Source of the DNA: an uncultured Alphaproteobacteria bacterium
GTDB taxonomy: Bacteria > Pseudomonadota > Alphaproteobacteria > Caulobacterales > Hyphomonadaceae
NCBI GenBank assembly: GCA_903831255.1
Contig: CAIKWZ010000058.1
Coordinates: forward strand, 1-48,638
Direction of reading: 5' to 3'
DNA length: 48,638 nt
The position numbers and the translations under genes are program-made. Under the pieces are notes generated by a model. The model had not been told where the DNA came from. It was given only the letters and a program-made list of their open reading frames with translations, and searched no databases. Positions within the stretch are counted from its first letter, which is position 1; each line of letters begins with the position of its first letter. Of the stretch, positions 7,688 through 16,456 are shown piece after piece.

Positions 7688-10309
7688 TCATGTCGACGCC
7701 CCCGGGGCGAGTGCGCGGCTGACGACATCTCGGAGCGCCGGAGACAGGTCGGGAACAAGAGCCATGATCTCAAGCTCCGCCGTCATCAGCGTCCGTCTCC
7801 CCGCATCAAAGCGCCGCCAGTTCATGATCTGAGGCATGAGCCACCTGACGCCCTGAGGGCGCACGCGATCCAGAGCCAGAACGGTCTCGCGCAACAATCT
7901 GTACCCCGACCCGTCCGCCTCATGAAAGCCGATGCGATTTTGACGGAAAAACCCTCCGAACAGAGCCATCGCGAGAGGCGCATTGGCCATGCTGAAGTCG
8001 TCAGTGGCTGCAAGTCTCGCAACACGACCCGCCGCACCCGGCTGCCGCGAGAGCGCCTGAGCGCGAAACCAGATCCGCATCACACTGTCGACACCCTTCC
8101 ATCGGGCCTTAAAACCCTCCAGCGCCTCATCGCATTCAGGAGAGGTGGTGTTGCAGAGAGAATAGAGGGCGGCGCTTCGGGCGGTCATTCCCGGAGCATG
8201 AAGCGCCTCCTGGCAGGCGATACGTCGGAGCGGGGCCTCATCCAGCTCCAGAAGGTAGTCGAGACAGGTCGCGCGCAGACGCCGCGCTCCCCTGGCATCA
8301 GGGGTCATGTCCACACGACCCGCAGGATCGCAGTCATGAAAGACCGAAAGGAGATCGTCACGGTATCGGGCCGCGAACGCCCGACGCAGCGCCTCCGATC
8401 CGACAGCAAGACCGTCGATATCGATTTCCGGACAGGGATCTCCAATCAGACCGACATGCGGAAAGCCCAGAAGCTCCGCGCGAAGAGATCGGTCCGTACG
8501 GGTATCCGTCAGAACACGCCCCATCGCCGATATAAGGTTCTCAAACCCGGGAGAGGCGTTTGCCTCACGCCGGGCAGCGGCGAATTTGCGAACCGCCTCC
8601 CCCATAAGTTCCTGCCCGGCGTCCCACCGTGAGAACCCGTCTGGATCATGAGCGAAGAGCAGAAGCAGGTCCGCTTCACTCCGGTCGACATCAACACCGA
8701 CCGGCGCTGAAAATCCTCGATTGCAGGAAAGCACAGGTCGCTCATCGACCCCTTCGAACTCGAAGGTTTCTTCAAAATTTCGCAGCTCAAGGAGCCCCTC
8801 ACGCGCCTGTCCCCTCGCGCGCGCCCGGACTTCCGTTCCATCCAGCCTAAGAAGGCCGACGCGAAGGGGAATATGAAGAGGCTGTTCGTCCGATCCCTCC
8901 TGGCGGACGGACACACGAAAGACGCGTGTCCTGGGATCATGCGCCGTCCTGACCCGAAGGCGCGGCTGCCCAGGGCGTTCATACCAGCGCAGAAACTGAC
9001 TGAGATCGACCCCCGACGCGACGCTCAGGGCGGAAAGGAGATCGCCGATCGTCACCGCCTGTCCGTCGTGCCGATCAAAGTAGAGATCCATACCCCGCCG
9101 GAACGCCTCGCCTCCAAGCAGCGCATGCAGCATGCGCACCAGTTCAGCGCCCTTGTCGTAGACAGTGGCCGTGTAGAGATTGGATACGGAGTTATAGGCC
9201 CGGGGCTGCACGGGGTGAGCGGCCGGCCCCGAATCCTCCGGAAACTGATTGGTGCGCAGATTGCGGACCGTTGTGATCCTTTTGACGTCCGGCGCCGACA
9301 TGGCGGCGGAAAACTGCTGATCCCGAAACCGGGTCAGCCCCTCCTTGAGACTGAGCTGGAACCAGTCACGCACCGTGACCCGGTTTCCTGTCCAGTTATG
9401 GAAATACTCGTGACCTGCGATACGTTCGACCAGATCAAAATCTTCGTCGGTCGAGGTCTCCGCGTCGGCAAACGCATAGGTGGCCTCGAGATACATGAGT
9501 CCCTTGTTTTCCTGCGCAATGGCATGACGTTCCGGCACAACGACGTTGAAAACCGGGGTGTCGCAAACCCGGCCGTAGACGTCCTCGTCCCAGGCCATCG
9601 CACGAGAGAGCGCACCCAGCAGGAACTCACAGCGGCCGATATTGGCTCGTCCCGCATAGACGACGATATCGGTGGCGTATCCTGAGGAAAAAACATGTCG
9701 GGCGCTGGTCGACGCCCAATCCCCGGCCGCGATCGCAAATATGTAGCAGGGCTTCGGCGTTTCATCACGCCACAGGGCGTAGTGCCGGTCAGCCCCGACA
9801 TCACCCGTCTCGACGCAGATTCCATTCGAGAGAAGAACCGGGAACTGCGAGCGTGCCCCCTCAAGGCGCACACTGTAGCAAGCCAGAACATCCGGACGAT
9901 CCTGAAAGAAAGTGAGACGCCTCATCCCATCGGCTTCCATGTGGGATAAAATGGCCTCTCCCTCCATGAACAGGCCAATAGACGCAGTATTTTTCCGGGG
10001 AGAGACGAGGCTCACCACCTCCAGGTCGACAACATCGGACACGGGATAAAGCCGGATGCCCGCTTCCGTCCGCTCGACTGCGGAAGGAGCGACCTCTTCC
10101 CCATCAAGCCGGATCGAGACGACTTCGAAGTCCCGGCCATCGAGGTCAAGAACACAACCCTTGCGGACGCCAGGACGCCGGCGAAAGCGCTGCCGGCACG
10201 TGATGCGGGTTCGCGACGCGTCAAGGTCAAACAGGAACGAGACCTCCTCCGTCAGAAAATCTGGAGGACGATAATCGCTCAATCGCACCCGGCCTGACCC
10301 GTCGGCCAT
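7688..10309 (-). CDS. M1-family zinc aminopeptidase (PepN-like) with altered GAMEN motif
   Basis: An 873-residue relative of aminopeptidase N. The start at 10309 fits the PepN N-terminus (YRPPDF, FLFDLDA); an upstream ATG at 10378 would place the operator inside the leader. HEYFH (300-304) plus Glu323 in LKEGLT form the HExxH-18-E zinc site, and PDVLACYSV and the NWTGNR region match PepN. The substrate-recognition motif GAMEN is changed to IAQEN (264-268), preceded by Ala where E. coli PepN has Met260. The glutamate that holds the free amino group is retained. There is no signal peptide, so it is cytoplasmic. It heads the five-gene leftward operon and has a regional operator copy 78 bp upstream. 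Its role is inferred to be N-terminal trimming of unusual peptides. Confidence 0.92.
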   Translation of the reverse strand: MADGSGRVRLSDYRPPDFLTEEVSFLFDLDASRTRITCRQRFRRRPGVRKGCVLDLDGRDFEVVSIRLDGEEVAPSAVERTEAGIRLYPVSDVVDLEVVSLVSPRKNTASIGLFMEGEAILSHMEADGMRRLTFFQDRPDVLACYSVRLEGARSQFPVLLSNGICVETGDVGADRHYALWRDETPKPCYIFAIAAGDWASTSARHVFSSGYATDIVVYAGRANIGRCEFLLGALSRAMAWDEDVYGRVCDTPVFNVVVPERHAIAQENKGLMYLEATYAFADAETSTDEDFDLVERIAGHEYFHNWTGNRVTVRDWFQLSLKEGLTRFRDQQFSAAMSAPDVKRITTVRNLRTNQFPEDSGPAAHPVQPRAYNSVSNLYTATVYDKGAELVRMLHALLGGEAFRRGMDLYFDRHDGQAVTIGDLLSALSVASGVDLSQFLRWYERPGQPRLRVRTAHDPRTRVFRVSVRQEGSDEQPLHIPLRVGLLRLDGTEVRARARGQAREGLLELRNFEETFEFEGVDERPVLSCNRGFSAPVGVDVDRSEADLLLLFAHDPDGFSRWDAGQELMGEAVRKFAAARREANASPGFENLISAMGRVLTDTRTDRSLRAELLGFPHVGLIGDPCPEIDIDGLAVGSEALRRAFAARYRDDLLSVFHDCDPAGRVDMTPDARGARRLRATCLDYLLELDEAPLRRIACQEALHAPGMTARSAALYSLCNTTSPECDEALEGFKARWKGVDSVMRIWFRAQALSRQPGAAGRVARLAATDDFSMANAPLAMALFGGFFRQNRIGFHEADGSGYRLLRETVLALDRVRPQGVRWLMPQIMNWRRFDAGRRTLMTAELEIMALVPDLSPALRDVVSRALAPGAST

Positions 10310-10387
10310 CAATTCCGCTCCCGATACGGCTCCTGTTCGGGACCGCCCGGGCGCAGCACGGCCGAGCAGATCTCGCATTCCGGAACA

Positions 10388-10408
10388 GATATGATCACTG
10401 CATATATT
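10388..10408 (-). promoter_or_regulatory. 21-bp operator-like site, M1 peptidase operon
   Basis: Contains ATATG-n7-CATAT on the plus strand and, on the minus strand, the conserved core TGATCATAT shared with the other regional sites. It lies 78 bp upstream of the M1 peptidase start, a suitable place for a repressor site. It is one of eight aligned copies, probably bound by the TetR protein encoded at 20570-21244 (inference). Confidence 0.6.
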
Positions 10409-10591
10409 CTCGCGTCGGCGTCAAGCCGCATGCTTAGTCTCCGCTGTCGACCACAGACTAAAGTGTCCGCCACGGGTGGGAAATCTCCTGAACGGAGTGA
10501 AGACAAGGATTGACCCATGATCTTGAGGGACTGAAAGGAAGGGACGCTCCTGCCCCCCAGGGCGCAGGATTGACGCCCCGGAGCCGACCAA

Positions 10592-10612
10592 AATATAAAC
10601 ACTGATCACATT
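10592..10612 (+). promoter_or_regulatory. 21-bp operator-like site, P1 peptidase gene
   Basis: The plus strand reads AATATAAAC, two bases, then TGATCACATT. It matches the near-perfect palindrome at 19421-19441 at 16 of 21 positions. It lies 45 bp upstream of the P1 peptidase ATG. The 200 bp between this site and the one at 10388-10408 contain no gene. Confidence 0.62.
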
Positions 10613-10656
10613 TAAAGGGCTGGCGATCCGTCGGCCTCAGGCAAGACAGGTCAGAC

Positions 10657-11814
10657 ATGAACCCTCACCACCGGCACACGCCTTCGGGAAAGCTGCGGGC
10701 CCGCGGCGCGGGGGTTCCCCTGACCGGGACGCCGGGACAATGGAACGCCATCACGGATGTGCCGGGCGTGGAGGTCGGCTACACAACCCTGATCAAAGGC
10801 GAAGGGCCTCTGGTGATCGGCGAGGGTCCGGTTCGAACCGGCGTGACGGCGATCCTTCCTCGGGGGCTGGCGGGAGCGACGGACGGAGTGTTTTCCGGGG
10901 CCTTTTCACTCAACGGAAATGGAGAAGCCACCGGCCTTCACTGGATCGAGGAGACAGGACGTCTCGACGGGCCGATCACCATCAGCAACACCCATGCGGT
11001 AGGAACGCTTCATTCAGCGGTCATCAAATGGCTGAACGGGCGCAAAGACAGCGAGAAGCTCGACGGCAACACGTTCTGGATGCCGGTCGCTGCAGAGACC
11101 TGCGACAACTGGCTCAACGATATGAACGGGTTTCACGTGCGCGAAGAGCATGTGCACGAGGCGATCGACAGCGCACGATCCGGGCCGGTCGAAGAAGGAA
11201 GCTGCGGCGGAGGGACGGGTATGTCCTGTTACCAGTTCAAAGGGGGATCGGGGACAGCTTCCCGCAAGGTACGGGTAGCCGGTCGAACTTACACAGTCGG
11301 CGCGTTTGTTCAGACCAATTTCGGCGTCCGCAAGCTCTGCACAATCGGCGGGGTCCCGATAGGCCGCTACATTCCCTACAGCGGGGGCCAGATCCATCGC
11401 TATCTCATGGATCATCCGACCGATCAGGGATCCATCATCATCGTCGTGGCGACAGATGCGCCCCTGTCTCCGCTCCAGCTGAAGCGTCTGGCCCGACGCG
11501 CGGGCATCGGCATGGCGAGGTCAGGGGGCATCGCCTCAAATGAATCGGGTGACATCTTCATCGCCTTCTCGACCGCCAACCTCGACGCCTATCGCCGGGT
11601 TTATGAGGTGGGACCAATGGAGAGCTATGGCGAGTTCATGATGACCCCGATGATGGAGGCCACCGTGGAATCCGTCGACGAAGCCATTCTGAACGCACTG
11701 TTCACCGGAGGGGACATGACCGGCCGGGATGGGAATGTCCGGGACGGCCTGCCGGTGGACAAAGTGATTGGCTACCTCAAGCATCACAACATGTGGGTCG
11801 ACCCCGAGGCCTGA
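10657..11814 (+). CDS. P1-family (DmpA/BapA-like) aminopeptidase, self-cleaving Ntn-type hydrolase
   Basis: A 385-residue member of peptidase family P1. Characterised relatives are the D-/L-aminopeptidase DmpA and the beta-peptidyl aminopeptidases (BapA type). ITDVPGVEVGYTT (31-43) is the usual N-terminal signature, and VQTNFG (218-223) carries the Asn of the oxyanion hole. DQGSIIIVVATDAPL (256-270) contains the expected autoproteolysis site Gly258-Ser259, whose serine becomes the N-terminal nucleophile of the small subunit. SGDIFIAFSTAN follows. There is no signal peptide. These enzymes release N-terminal D- or beta-residues that ordinary aminopeptidases cannot. The specificity of this one cannot be read from sequence alone. 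A regional operator copy precedes it. Confidence 0.92.
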   Translation: MNPHHRHTPSGKLRARGAGVPLTGTPGQWNAITDVPGVEVGYTTLIKGEGPLVIGEGPVRTGVTAILPRGLAGATDGVFSGAFSLNGNGEATGLHWIEETGRLDGPITISNTHAVGTLHSAVIKWLNGRKDSEKLDGNTFWMPVAAETCDNWLNDMNGFHVREEHVHEAIDSARSGPVEEGSCGGGTGMSCYQFKGGSGTASRKVRVAGRTYTVGAFVQTNFGVRKLCTIGGVPIGRYIPYSGGQIHRYLMDHPTDQGSIIIVVATDAPLSPLQLKRLARRAGIGMARSGGIASNESGDIFIAFSTANLDAYRRVYEVGPMESYGEFMMTPMMEATVESVDEAILNALFTGGDMTGRDGNVRDGLPVDKVIGYLKHHNMWVDPEA

Positions 11815-11833
11815 GTCGACCTGAGCAGGCCAG

Positions 11834-11849
11834 GCATGATCGATCATGC
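11834..11849. other. 16-bp perfect palindrome at a convergent gene junction
   Basis: GCATGATCGATCATGC overlaps the stop of the EthD-like gene and sits 20 bp past the P1 peptidase stop. It could form a short hairpin in either transcript, but no U-tract follows on either strand, so it is at best a weak terminator. It might also be a protein site. Confidence 0.35.
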
Positions 11850-12161
11850 GGGCTCAGGCGTCACCTCATGCTCGGTCACGAACAGCCGGTCCCGGCGGCT
11901 GACCATGGACAGACTGTCAGCCGCGACAGCCTGCCCATGGGGCTCGGCGTAGGCTGCGAGAAAATCCGCCTCGGTATCGAACCAGAGCTCGGACGCGCCG
12001 TCATAAGGCGCGTTCTCGTCTGATGCGATATTGATGGTCATTCGCCTGAGGCCCTTCAGACGGCGAGCAAGAGGCCGGTGCGTCTCGAGCCACCAGTGAG
12101 TGAAGTCCGCCTTTGACAGCCCTTCGCGCCGCTTCAGAAGAATGATCGCCTTGAACGCCAT
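11844..12161 (-). CDS. EthD domain protein
   Basis: A 105-residue protein of the EthD (dimeric alpha/beta barrel) family. AIILLKRREGLSKADFTHWWLETHRPLA is the family signature, with F.xWW.xxHxP, and ELWFDTEADFLAAY follows. GGAGGG lies just upstream of the ATG at 12161. It is divergent from the aminotransferase at 12285, with one operator copy between them. Relatives include small ring-modifying and dehydratase-like enzymes and proteins of unknown role beside oxidative catabolic genes. The function here is unknown, but it is probably co-regulated with the peptide catabolic genes. Confidence 0.82.
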   Translation of the reverse strand: MAFKAIILLKRREGLSKADFTHWWLETHRPLARRLKGLRRMTINIASDENAPYDGASELWFDTEADFLAAYAEPHGQAVAADSLSMVSRRDRLFVTEHEVTPEPA

Positions 12162-12210
12162 ATCGTCCCTCCGGAATGACCTGCGGACAACGGACGCCGC
12201 AGGGACCTAT

Positions 12211-12231
12211 TATGTGATCATCCGTCATATT
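12211..12231 (-). promoter_or_regulatory. 21-bp operator-like site, divergent EthD / aminotransferase promoter
   Basis: TATGTGA-n7-TCATATT. It lies almost midway between the two divergent starts (50 bp to 12161 and 53 bp to 12285), so one bound repressor could control both. It matches the site at 19421 at 16 of 21 positions and the site at 16094 at 18 of 21. Confidence 0.65.
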
Positions 12232-12284
12232 GACGAGCCCGGCGCAACACCATCTTGTGGATCCATCAGCTTCGGAGCCGACAC

Positions 12285-13595
12285 GTGAGAAACGATCTCG
12301 ACGCCTATTGGATGCCCTTCACGCCCAACAAGGCCTTCAAGAGCGCCCCGCGCATGGTCGCAGCCTCGGAGGGGCAATTCTACATCATGTCTGACGGCCG
12401 TCGCATTCGCGACGGCTTCTGCGGCATGTGGTGCTCCCTCCTGGGACACAACCACCCGAAGGTGACGGAGGCGATCGTCGACCAGGCGCGACGTCTCGAC
12501 TACTCCCCGGCCTTCAATTTCGGACACGAAGGCGCGTTCCGGCTGGCGGACACGATTTCGAAGCTCTGGCCCGGAGAACTGGATCACGTGTTCTTCACCA
12601 ACTCCGGGTCCGAAGCGGTGGATACGGCCCTCAAGATGGCTCTCGCCTACCATCGGCTTCGGGGCGAAGGCTCACGCACCAGACTGATCGGACGCGTCCT
12701 CGGCTATCACGGAGTAGGATTTGGGGGCATCTCCGTAGGCGGGATGGTCAACAATCGGAAGATGTTCGGCGGCCTTCTGGGCGGCGTCGACCACATGCCC
12801 CTCCCCTACAATCCGGCCGCAGACGCCTTCACCCGAGGCCAGGCGAAAACGGACCCGATGCTCTATCTCAAAGAGCTCGAACAGATCATCGCCCTTCATG
12901 ATCCCTCGACCATCGCCGCAGTGATCGTCGAGGGTTTTTCCGGATCCTCCGGTGTGTTTATCCCGCCGCAGGGTTATCTCCAGAAACTAAGGGAGATCAC
13001 AAAGCGAAACGGCATCCTGCTTATCCTTGACGAGGTCATCACCGGCTTCGGGCGTCTCGGCGCTCCCAATGCGGCCACCTTCTTCGGCGTCGAGCCGGAC
13101 CTGTGCACGATCGCCAAGGGCATGAACAATGCAGCCGTTCCGATGGGAGGGGTCGTTGTCTCCCGCACCATTTATGACACCTTCATGCAGGGCGTACCCG
13201 CGGGCGTCGAGTTCTTTCACGGCTACACTTATTCCGCTCATCCCCTGGCGGTCGCTGCGGGCAATGCGGCTCAGGACGTGTTTCGGGAAGAGGGCGTCTT
13301 TGACAATGTCGCGAGCCTGACAGCGGGCTTCGAGGACGCCCTGCACGACCTCAAGGGTCTTCCCTACGTGACGGACATCCGAAACATCGGCCTCGCTGGC
13401 GGGATTACGCTCGAAACACGGCCAGGAGCGCCAGGAGCGCGCGGTTACGAGCTGTTCCTGCGCGCGTTCGAAGAAGGGGTCGCCATCCGGAACAACGGAG
13501 ACACAATCGCCATTGCGCCTATTCTCACCAGCAGACCGGAAGACATCGAGGCGATCTTTGCTGGCGTGAAAAAGGCCTTCGCAAAGCTGACCTGA
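12285..13595 (+). CDS. Omega-amino acid:pyruvate aminotransferase (beta-alanine:pyruvate type)
   Basis: A 436-residue class III aminotransferase. WMPFTPNKAFKSAPRM near the N-terminus, GMWCSLLGHNHPKV and NSGSEAVDTALKMA are typical of omega-APT enzymes, which move the amino group of beta-alanine or other omega-amino compounds to pyruvate. Asp249 (LDEV) holds the PLP ring and Lys278 (IAKGMNNAAVPMGG) forms the Schiff base. The GTG start at 12285 has CGGAGCC upstream; a TTG further left is less likely. A second aminotransferase of a different subgroup lies at 6293-7633, so the region has two enzymes suited to non-alpha-amino groups. A regional operator copy is 53 bp upstream. It ends 206 bp before the convergent TonB receptor stop. 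Confidence 0.92.
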   Translation: MRNDLDAYWMPFTPNKAFKSAPRMVAASEGQFYIMSDGRRIRDGFCGMWCSLLGHNHPKVTEAIVDQARRLDYSPAFNFGHEGAFRLADTISKLWPGELDHVFFTNSGSEAVDTALKMALAYHRLRGEGSRTRLIGRVLGYHGVGFGGISVGGMVNNRKMFGGLLGGVDHMPLPYNPAADAFTRGQAKTDPMLYLKELEQIIALHDPSTIAAVIVEGFSGSSGVFIPPQGYLQKLREITKRNGILLILDEVITGFGRLGAPNAATFFGVEPDLCTIAKGMNNAAVPMGGVVVSRTIYDTFMQGVPAGVEFFHGYTYSAHPLAVAAGNAAQDVFREEGVFDNVASLTAGFEDALHDLKGLPYVTDIRNIGLAGGITLETRPGAPGARGYELFLRAFEEGVAIRNNGDTIAIAPILTSRPEDIEAIFAGVKKAFAKLT

Positions 13596-13701
13596 CCAAA
13601 TCCGTCCCCGAGACCTGCCGTCCGCTTCCCAACCTACGGCTCACGACTTGCGGGCCGGCATAACATCTGTGCGTCCTGTGACGCCGTCTCATCAAAAACA
13701 A

Positions 13702-13727
13702 GGAGGCGCGTCCGATAACGCGCCTCC
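13702..13727 (-). terminator. Rho-independent terminator
   Basis: A 10-bp perfect stem (GGAGGCGCGT / ACGCGCCTCC) with a 6-base loop. On the minus strand it is followed by TTGTTTTT, so it terminates the TonB receptor transcript 75 bp after its stop. It may also slow the convergent aminotransferase transcript. Confidence 0.85.
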
Positions 13728-13801
13728 TCATATTCACCGTGGATCGCAGGAAGGCCCGCGTCGCTCCCGGATGGCAGCGACGCGAACAGACCTCGTCCTG
13801 A

Positions 13802-16045
13802 TCAGAAGCGCTGAGTGATGTCGACGCCCCAGGTCTGCCCCTCGGAGGTGTTGGTTCCGCGGTTATAGAACCAGAACTGCGAGATGTGTTCATCCAGCAG
13901 ATTACGAACATAGGCGGTGATCCGCGTCCCACCGTTCGTCTCCACACCCGCTCGCAGGTCGATCTTGGTCATCGTATCGTAAGGGTCGACCACGTAATAA
14001 TCGCCAAGGATGCCGCCGCTTTCATACCGGATGGATGCCCCTCCCACGAAGGTGAGGGCGTCGTTGATCGGCGCGTCAACATCGAACTGAGCGTTCGCCG
14101 TCCATTCGCGCGTATAAGGGATCAGCTTGCCGCTCAGAACCTGTTCGGACGGCTTGCCCCGATTGGCGACAGCGTCGTCAAACTTCGGATCAAGCCAGCC
14201 GACGCTGACCGCACCGGTCAGCCAGCTGGTCGGGCGGAAGAAGGTCTCGATCTCGATGCCCGACGTGTTCGCAGTTCCGACATTGTCGAGATAGGTGCGA
14301 TCAACGCCCCCGAGGGACGTCTGCATCGCAAGGAGCAGATCCTCCTGCCGCATCATGAACGCAGCGATGTTGGCGTCGAGACGACCATCAAAGAAGCTAC
14401 CCTTGAGACCCACTTCGTAGTTGGTCGCCGTCTCCTGACCGTAAGGAATGGTCTGAACGGTTGTCGGAGAAAGGTTGAAGGCCCCGGGACGGAAGCCCGT
14501 ACCATAGGAGGCGTAGGCATTCACGCTGTCCGAGAGACGGAAGCGCGCCGTGAGACTGGGCGACCAGTTGTCGAACTCGCTCTCAGACGCGAACACATAG
14601 GTCGGATAGGGTCCCGCAAGCAGGGTCGCAAAAAAGGAATCCAGCGCCGTGTTTCCCGTGCCCGTCGGAAGAACGCCCTGGGAGTAATCGAGAGACTTTG
14701 TGTCCTGCGAGTAACGCAGGCTGGCGCTGAGGCTTAATGCGTCAGACACATCGTAGTTGGCGGTCGCGAAGGCCGAAAGCGTCTCGGTCTCTACGGTTGT
14801 TCCAGCTTTTGGAAAACCGATGAGCGCCGTCTGGATGCCGTATGAAGGCGTATTGCGACGCGACTTGATCGTGCGTGCGAAATTGAACTCCTCGTTGAAG
14901 TAAGAGACGCCAAGCAACCATGTCAGAGGCTTGTCATCAGCGGAAGCGTAGAGCGCCTCGAGGAAGTAGTCCTTGGTGCCCTCATCCCGGACGATGTCTG
15001 TCTGCCTGGCGACGGACGAAGACTGCGGCCCGATAGAGGTCTGGTCGGAGTCCTGAATGGAATTGAAACCATAGTCCTTGTAGCTCGCATTGAATGTCAG
15101 TTCGCCGCTATCCAGCTTGTAGTTGATGACCTGCGAGGCATAGAGCTCCGTGATATCGGCATCAGACCGGGTGTCGCGGCGGATCCGGTCCACAGTTTCA
15201 GGCGTGGACATGGCGCCGAAATTTGAAATGCCCAGAGGCGCATAGGTACGCATGGACGGGCCTTCCCACTCGCGGCTTTCAAGCGTCCAGAGCACGCTCA
15301 GACGATCGGAGAGGTCGACCTTGTAGCCCGCCCGAACACCGCGGTCTGAAAACTGACCGACAAACTCATTGAGCGTCTCGTTGAAAAGCTCGCTCTCAGT
15401 CTGATTGAAAGACCAGCCGGTAAGCCTCAGCGCGCCGGTATCCCCGACTGCAAGATTGACAGCGCCCTGCACTTCCGTCCTCTTATAGGAACCATAAGAG
15501 GCCTTGGCGTATCCGCCACCGTCACGCGAAGGCGTCGCATAGATGATATCGACGGTCCCGCCGACCGAACTGCGCCCGTAAAGACCGCCCTGCGGACCAC
15601 GCAGCACCTCTATGCGCTCAACGTCCACCTGAGAGCCGAGATTAGCTCTGTGCCCACCCATGTAGAGACCGTTCCGGTAGAGGCCGACATTGGGCTCCGC
15701 CTGGACATCGACGATTCTCATGCCACGAATGTTGACGAAGGTGTTGAAGCTCTCCGGATTGTCCTGAATAACCGCGTTGGGAATGAGGGCTACAACATCC
15801 TGAAGGTCGCTCACGCCATTGGCGAGAAGATCATCGCCCGAGATCGCAGTGACTGTTACCGGAACGTCCTGCAGATCAGCAGAACGCCGGGTCGCCGTAA
15901 CGACAACCGTCTCACGCTCCGATCCAGCAGCGGGCGCGGCGGTGGCGCCGGCCTGCTGGGCAACGGCTTGCCCGGCTGGCAGCATGACGGCAATCGCCGT
16001 TGCGGACATCAGCATCCGCGAAAGAACGCCTGAATTCCTCGTCAT
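13802..16045 (-). CDS. TonB-dependent outer-membrane receptor
   Basis: 747 residues. The start at 16045 (MTRNSGV) follows GGAGAGGAAG and begins a signal peptide ending AVAQQ; an ORF start at 16111 would overlap an operator copy. VVVTATRR is the TonB-box-proximal start of the plug. DVPVTVTAISGDDL, NIRGMR and VEVLRGPQGGLYGRSSVGGTVDI are plug signatures. A long beta-barrel follows and ends on the terminal aromatic residue of outer-membrane proteins (DITQRF). It is the likely outer-membrane entry for the substrate of this region; that substrate is not identifiable. Two tandem operator copies lie upstream and a strong terminator downstream. Confidence 0.95.
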   Translation of the reverse strand: MTRNSGVLSRMLMSATAIAVMLPAGQAVAQQAGATAAPAAGSERETVVVTATRRSADLQDVPVTVTAISGDDLLANGVSDLQDVVALIPNAVIQDNPESFNTFVNIRGMRIVDVQAEPNVGLYRNGLYMGGHRANLGSQVDVERIEVLRGPQGGLYGRSSVGGTVDIIYATPSRDGGGYAKASYGSYKRTEVQGAVNLAVGDTGALRLTGWSFNQTESELFNETLNEFVGQFSDRGVRAGYKVDLSDRLSVLWTLESREWEGPSMRTYAPLGISNFGAMSTPETVDRIRRDTRSDADITELYASQVINYKLDSGELTFNASYKDYGFNSIQDSDQTSIGPQSSSVARQTDIVRDEGTKDYFLEALYASADDKPLTWLLGVSYFNEEFNFARTIKSRRNTPSYGIQTALIGFPKAGTTVETETLSAFATANYDVSDALSLSASLRYSQDTKSLDYSQGVLPTGTGNTALDSFFATLLAGPYPTYVFASESEFDNWSPSLTARFRLSDSVNAYASYGTGFRPGAFNLSPTTVQTIPYGQETATNYEVGLKGSFFDGRLDANIAAFMMRQEDLLLAMQTSLGGVDRTYLDNVGTANTSGIEIETFFRPTSWLTGAVSVGWLDPKFDDAVANRGKPSEQVLSGKLIPYTREWTANAQFDVDAPINDALTFVGGASIRYESGGILGDYYVVDPYDTMTKIDLRAGVETNGGTRITAYVRNLLDEHISQFWFYNRGTNTSEGQTWGVDITQRF

Positions 16046-16093
16046 TGACTTCCTCTCCCCTGAACGATGCATCGGAGCGGCTGTCCCAGAAAA

Positions 16094-16114
16094 AATATGA
16101 CCGATGCTCACATC
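16094..16114 (+). promoter_or_regulatory. 21-bp operator-like site, TonB receptor, proximal copy
   Basis: AATATGA-n7-TCACATC, 48 bp upstream of the TonB receptor start. It is 18 of 21 identical to the reverse strand of the site at 12211-12231. Its centre is 25 bp from that of the next copy. Confidence 0.55.
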
Positions 16115-16118
16115 AGAC

Positions 16119-16139
16119 GTTATGAGCAGTGTTCACATT
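16119..16139 (-). promoter_or_regulatory. 21-bp operator-like site, TonB receptor, distal copy
   Basis: GTTATGA-n7-TCACATT, 15 of 21 matching the site at 19421. With the copy at 16094 it makes the only tandem pair in the window, which suggests tighter or cooperative control of the receptor gene. Confidence 0.58.
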
Positions 16140-16324
16140 GTCAACAGTGTCAACATTCATTTGACGAGGGGCGTGTCAAAGACGCATCAGCTGGCGCAGA
16201 TCGCTGCGTCGGCGCCCGGATCCGCGCAGATTGTCGATCGCCCCGGCCCCAAAGAGGATCAGGAGATCGGAACGCCAATGCAGGAGGCCGTCAATCGCCC
16301 CATTAGCTCGGCCGGGCTTGCCGA

Positions 16325-16345
16325 CATATATGCATTGCTTATATT
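16325..16345 (+). promoter_or_regulatory. 21-bp operator-like site, amidase gene
   Basis: CATATATGC, a four-base spacer, then CTTATATT; 16 of 21 identical to the site at 10388. It lies 111 bp upstream of the amidase start, a rather long distance, and is the weaker of the half-sites. The rest of 16140-16456 holds no gene I can support. Confidence 0.5.
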
Positions 16346-16456
16346 GACCGGACCGAACGATCGCGCCGTTGCATCGCGACGGAAAGTCGTCATCCTCCAG
16401 TCGGCCAGAGGTTTTTCTTGCCGCACCGAACGGGGCCTGGGACAGGGAGCCAATCC

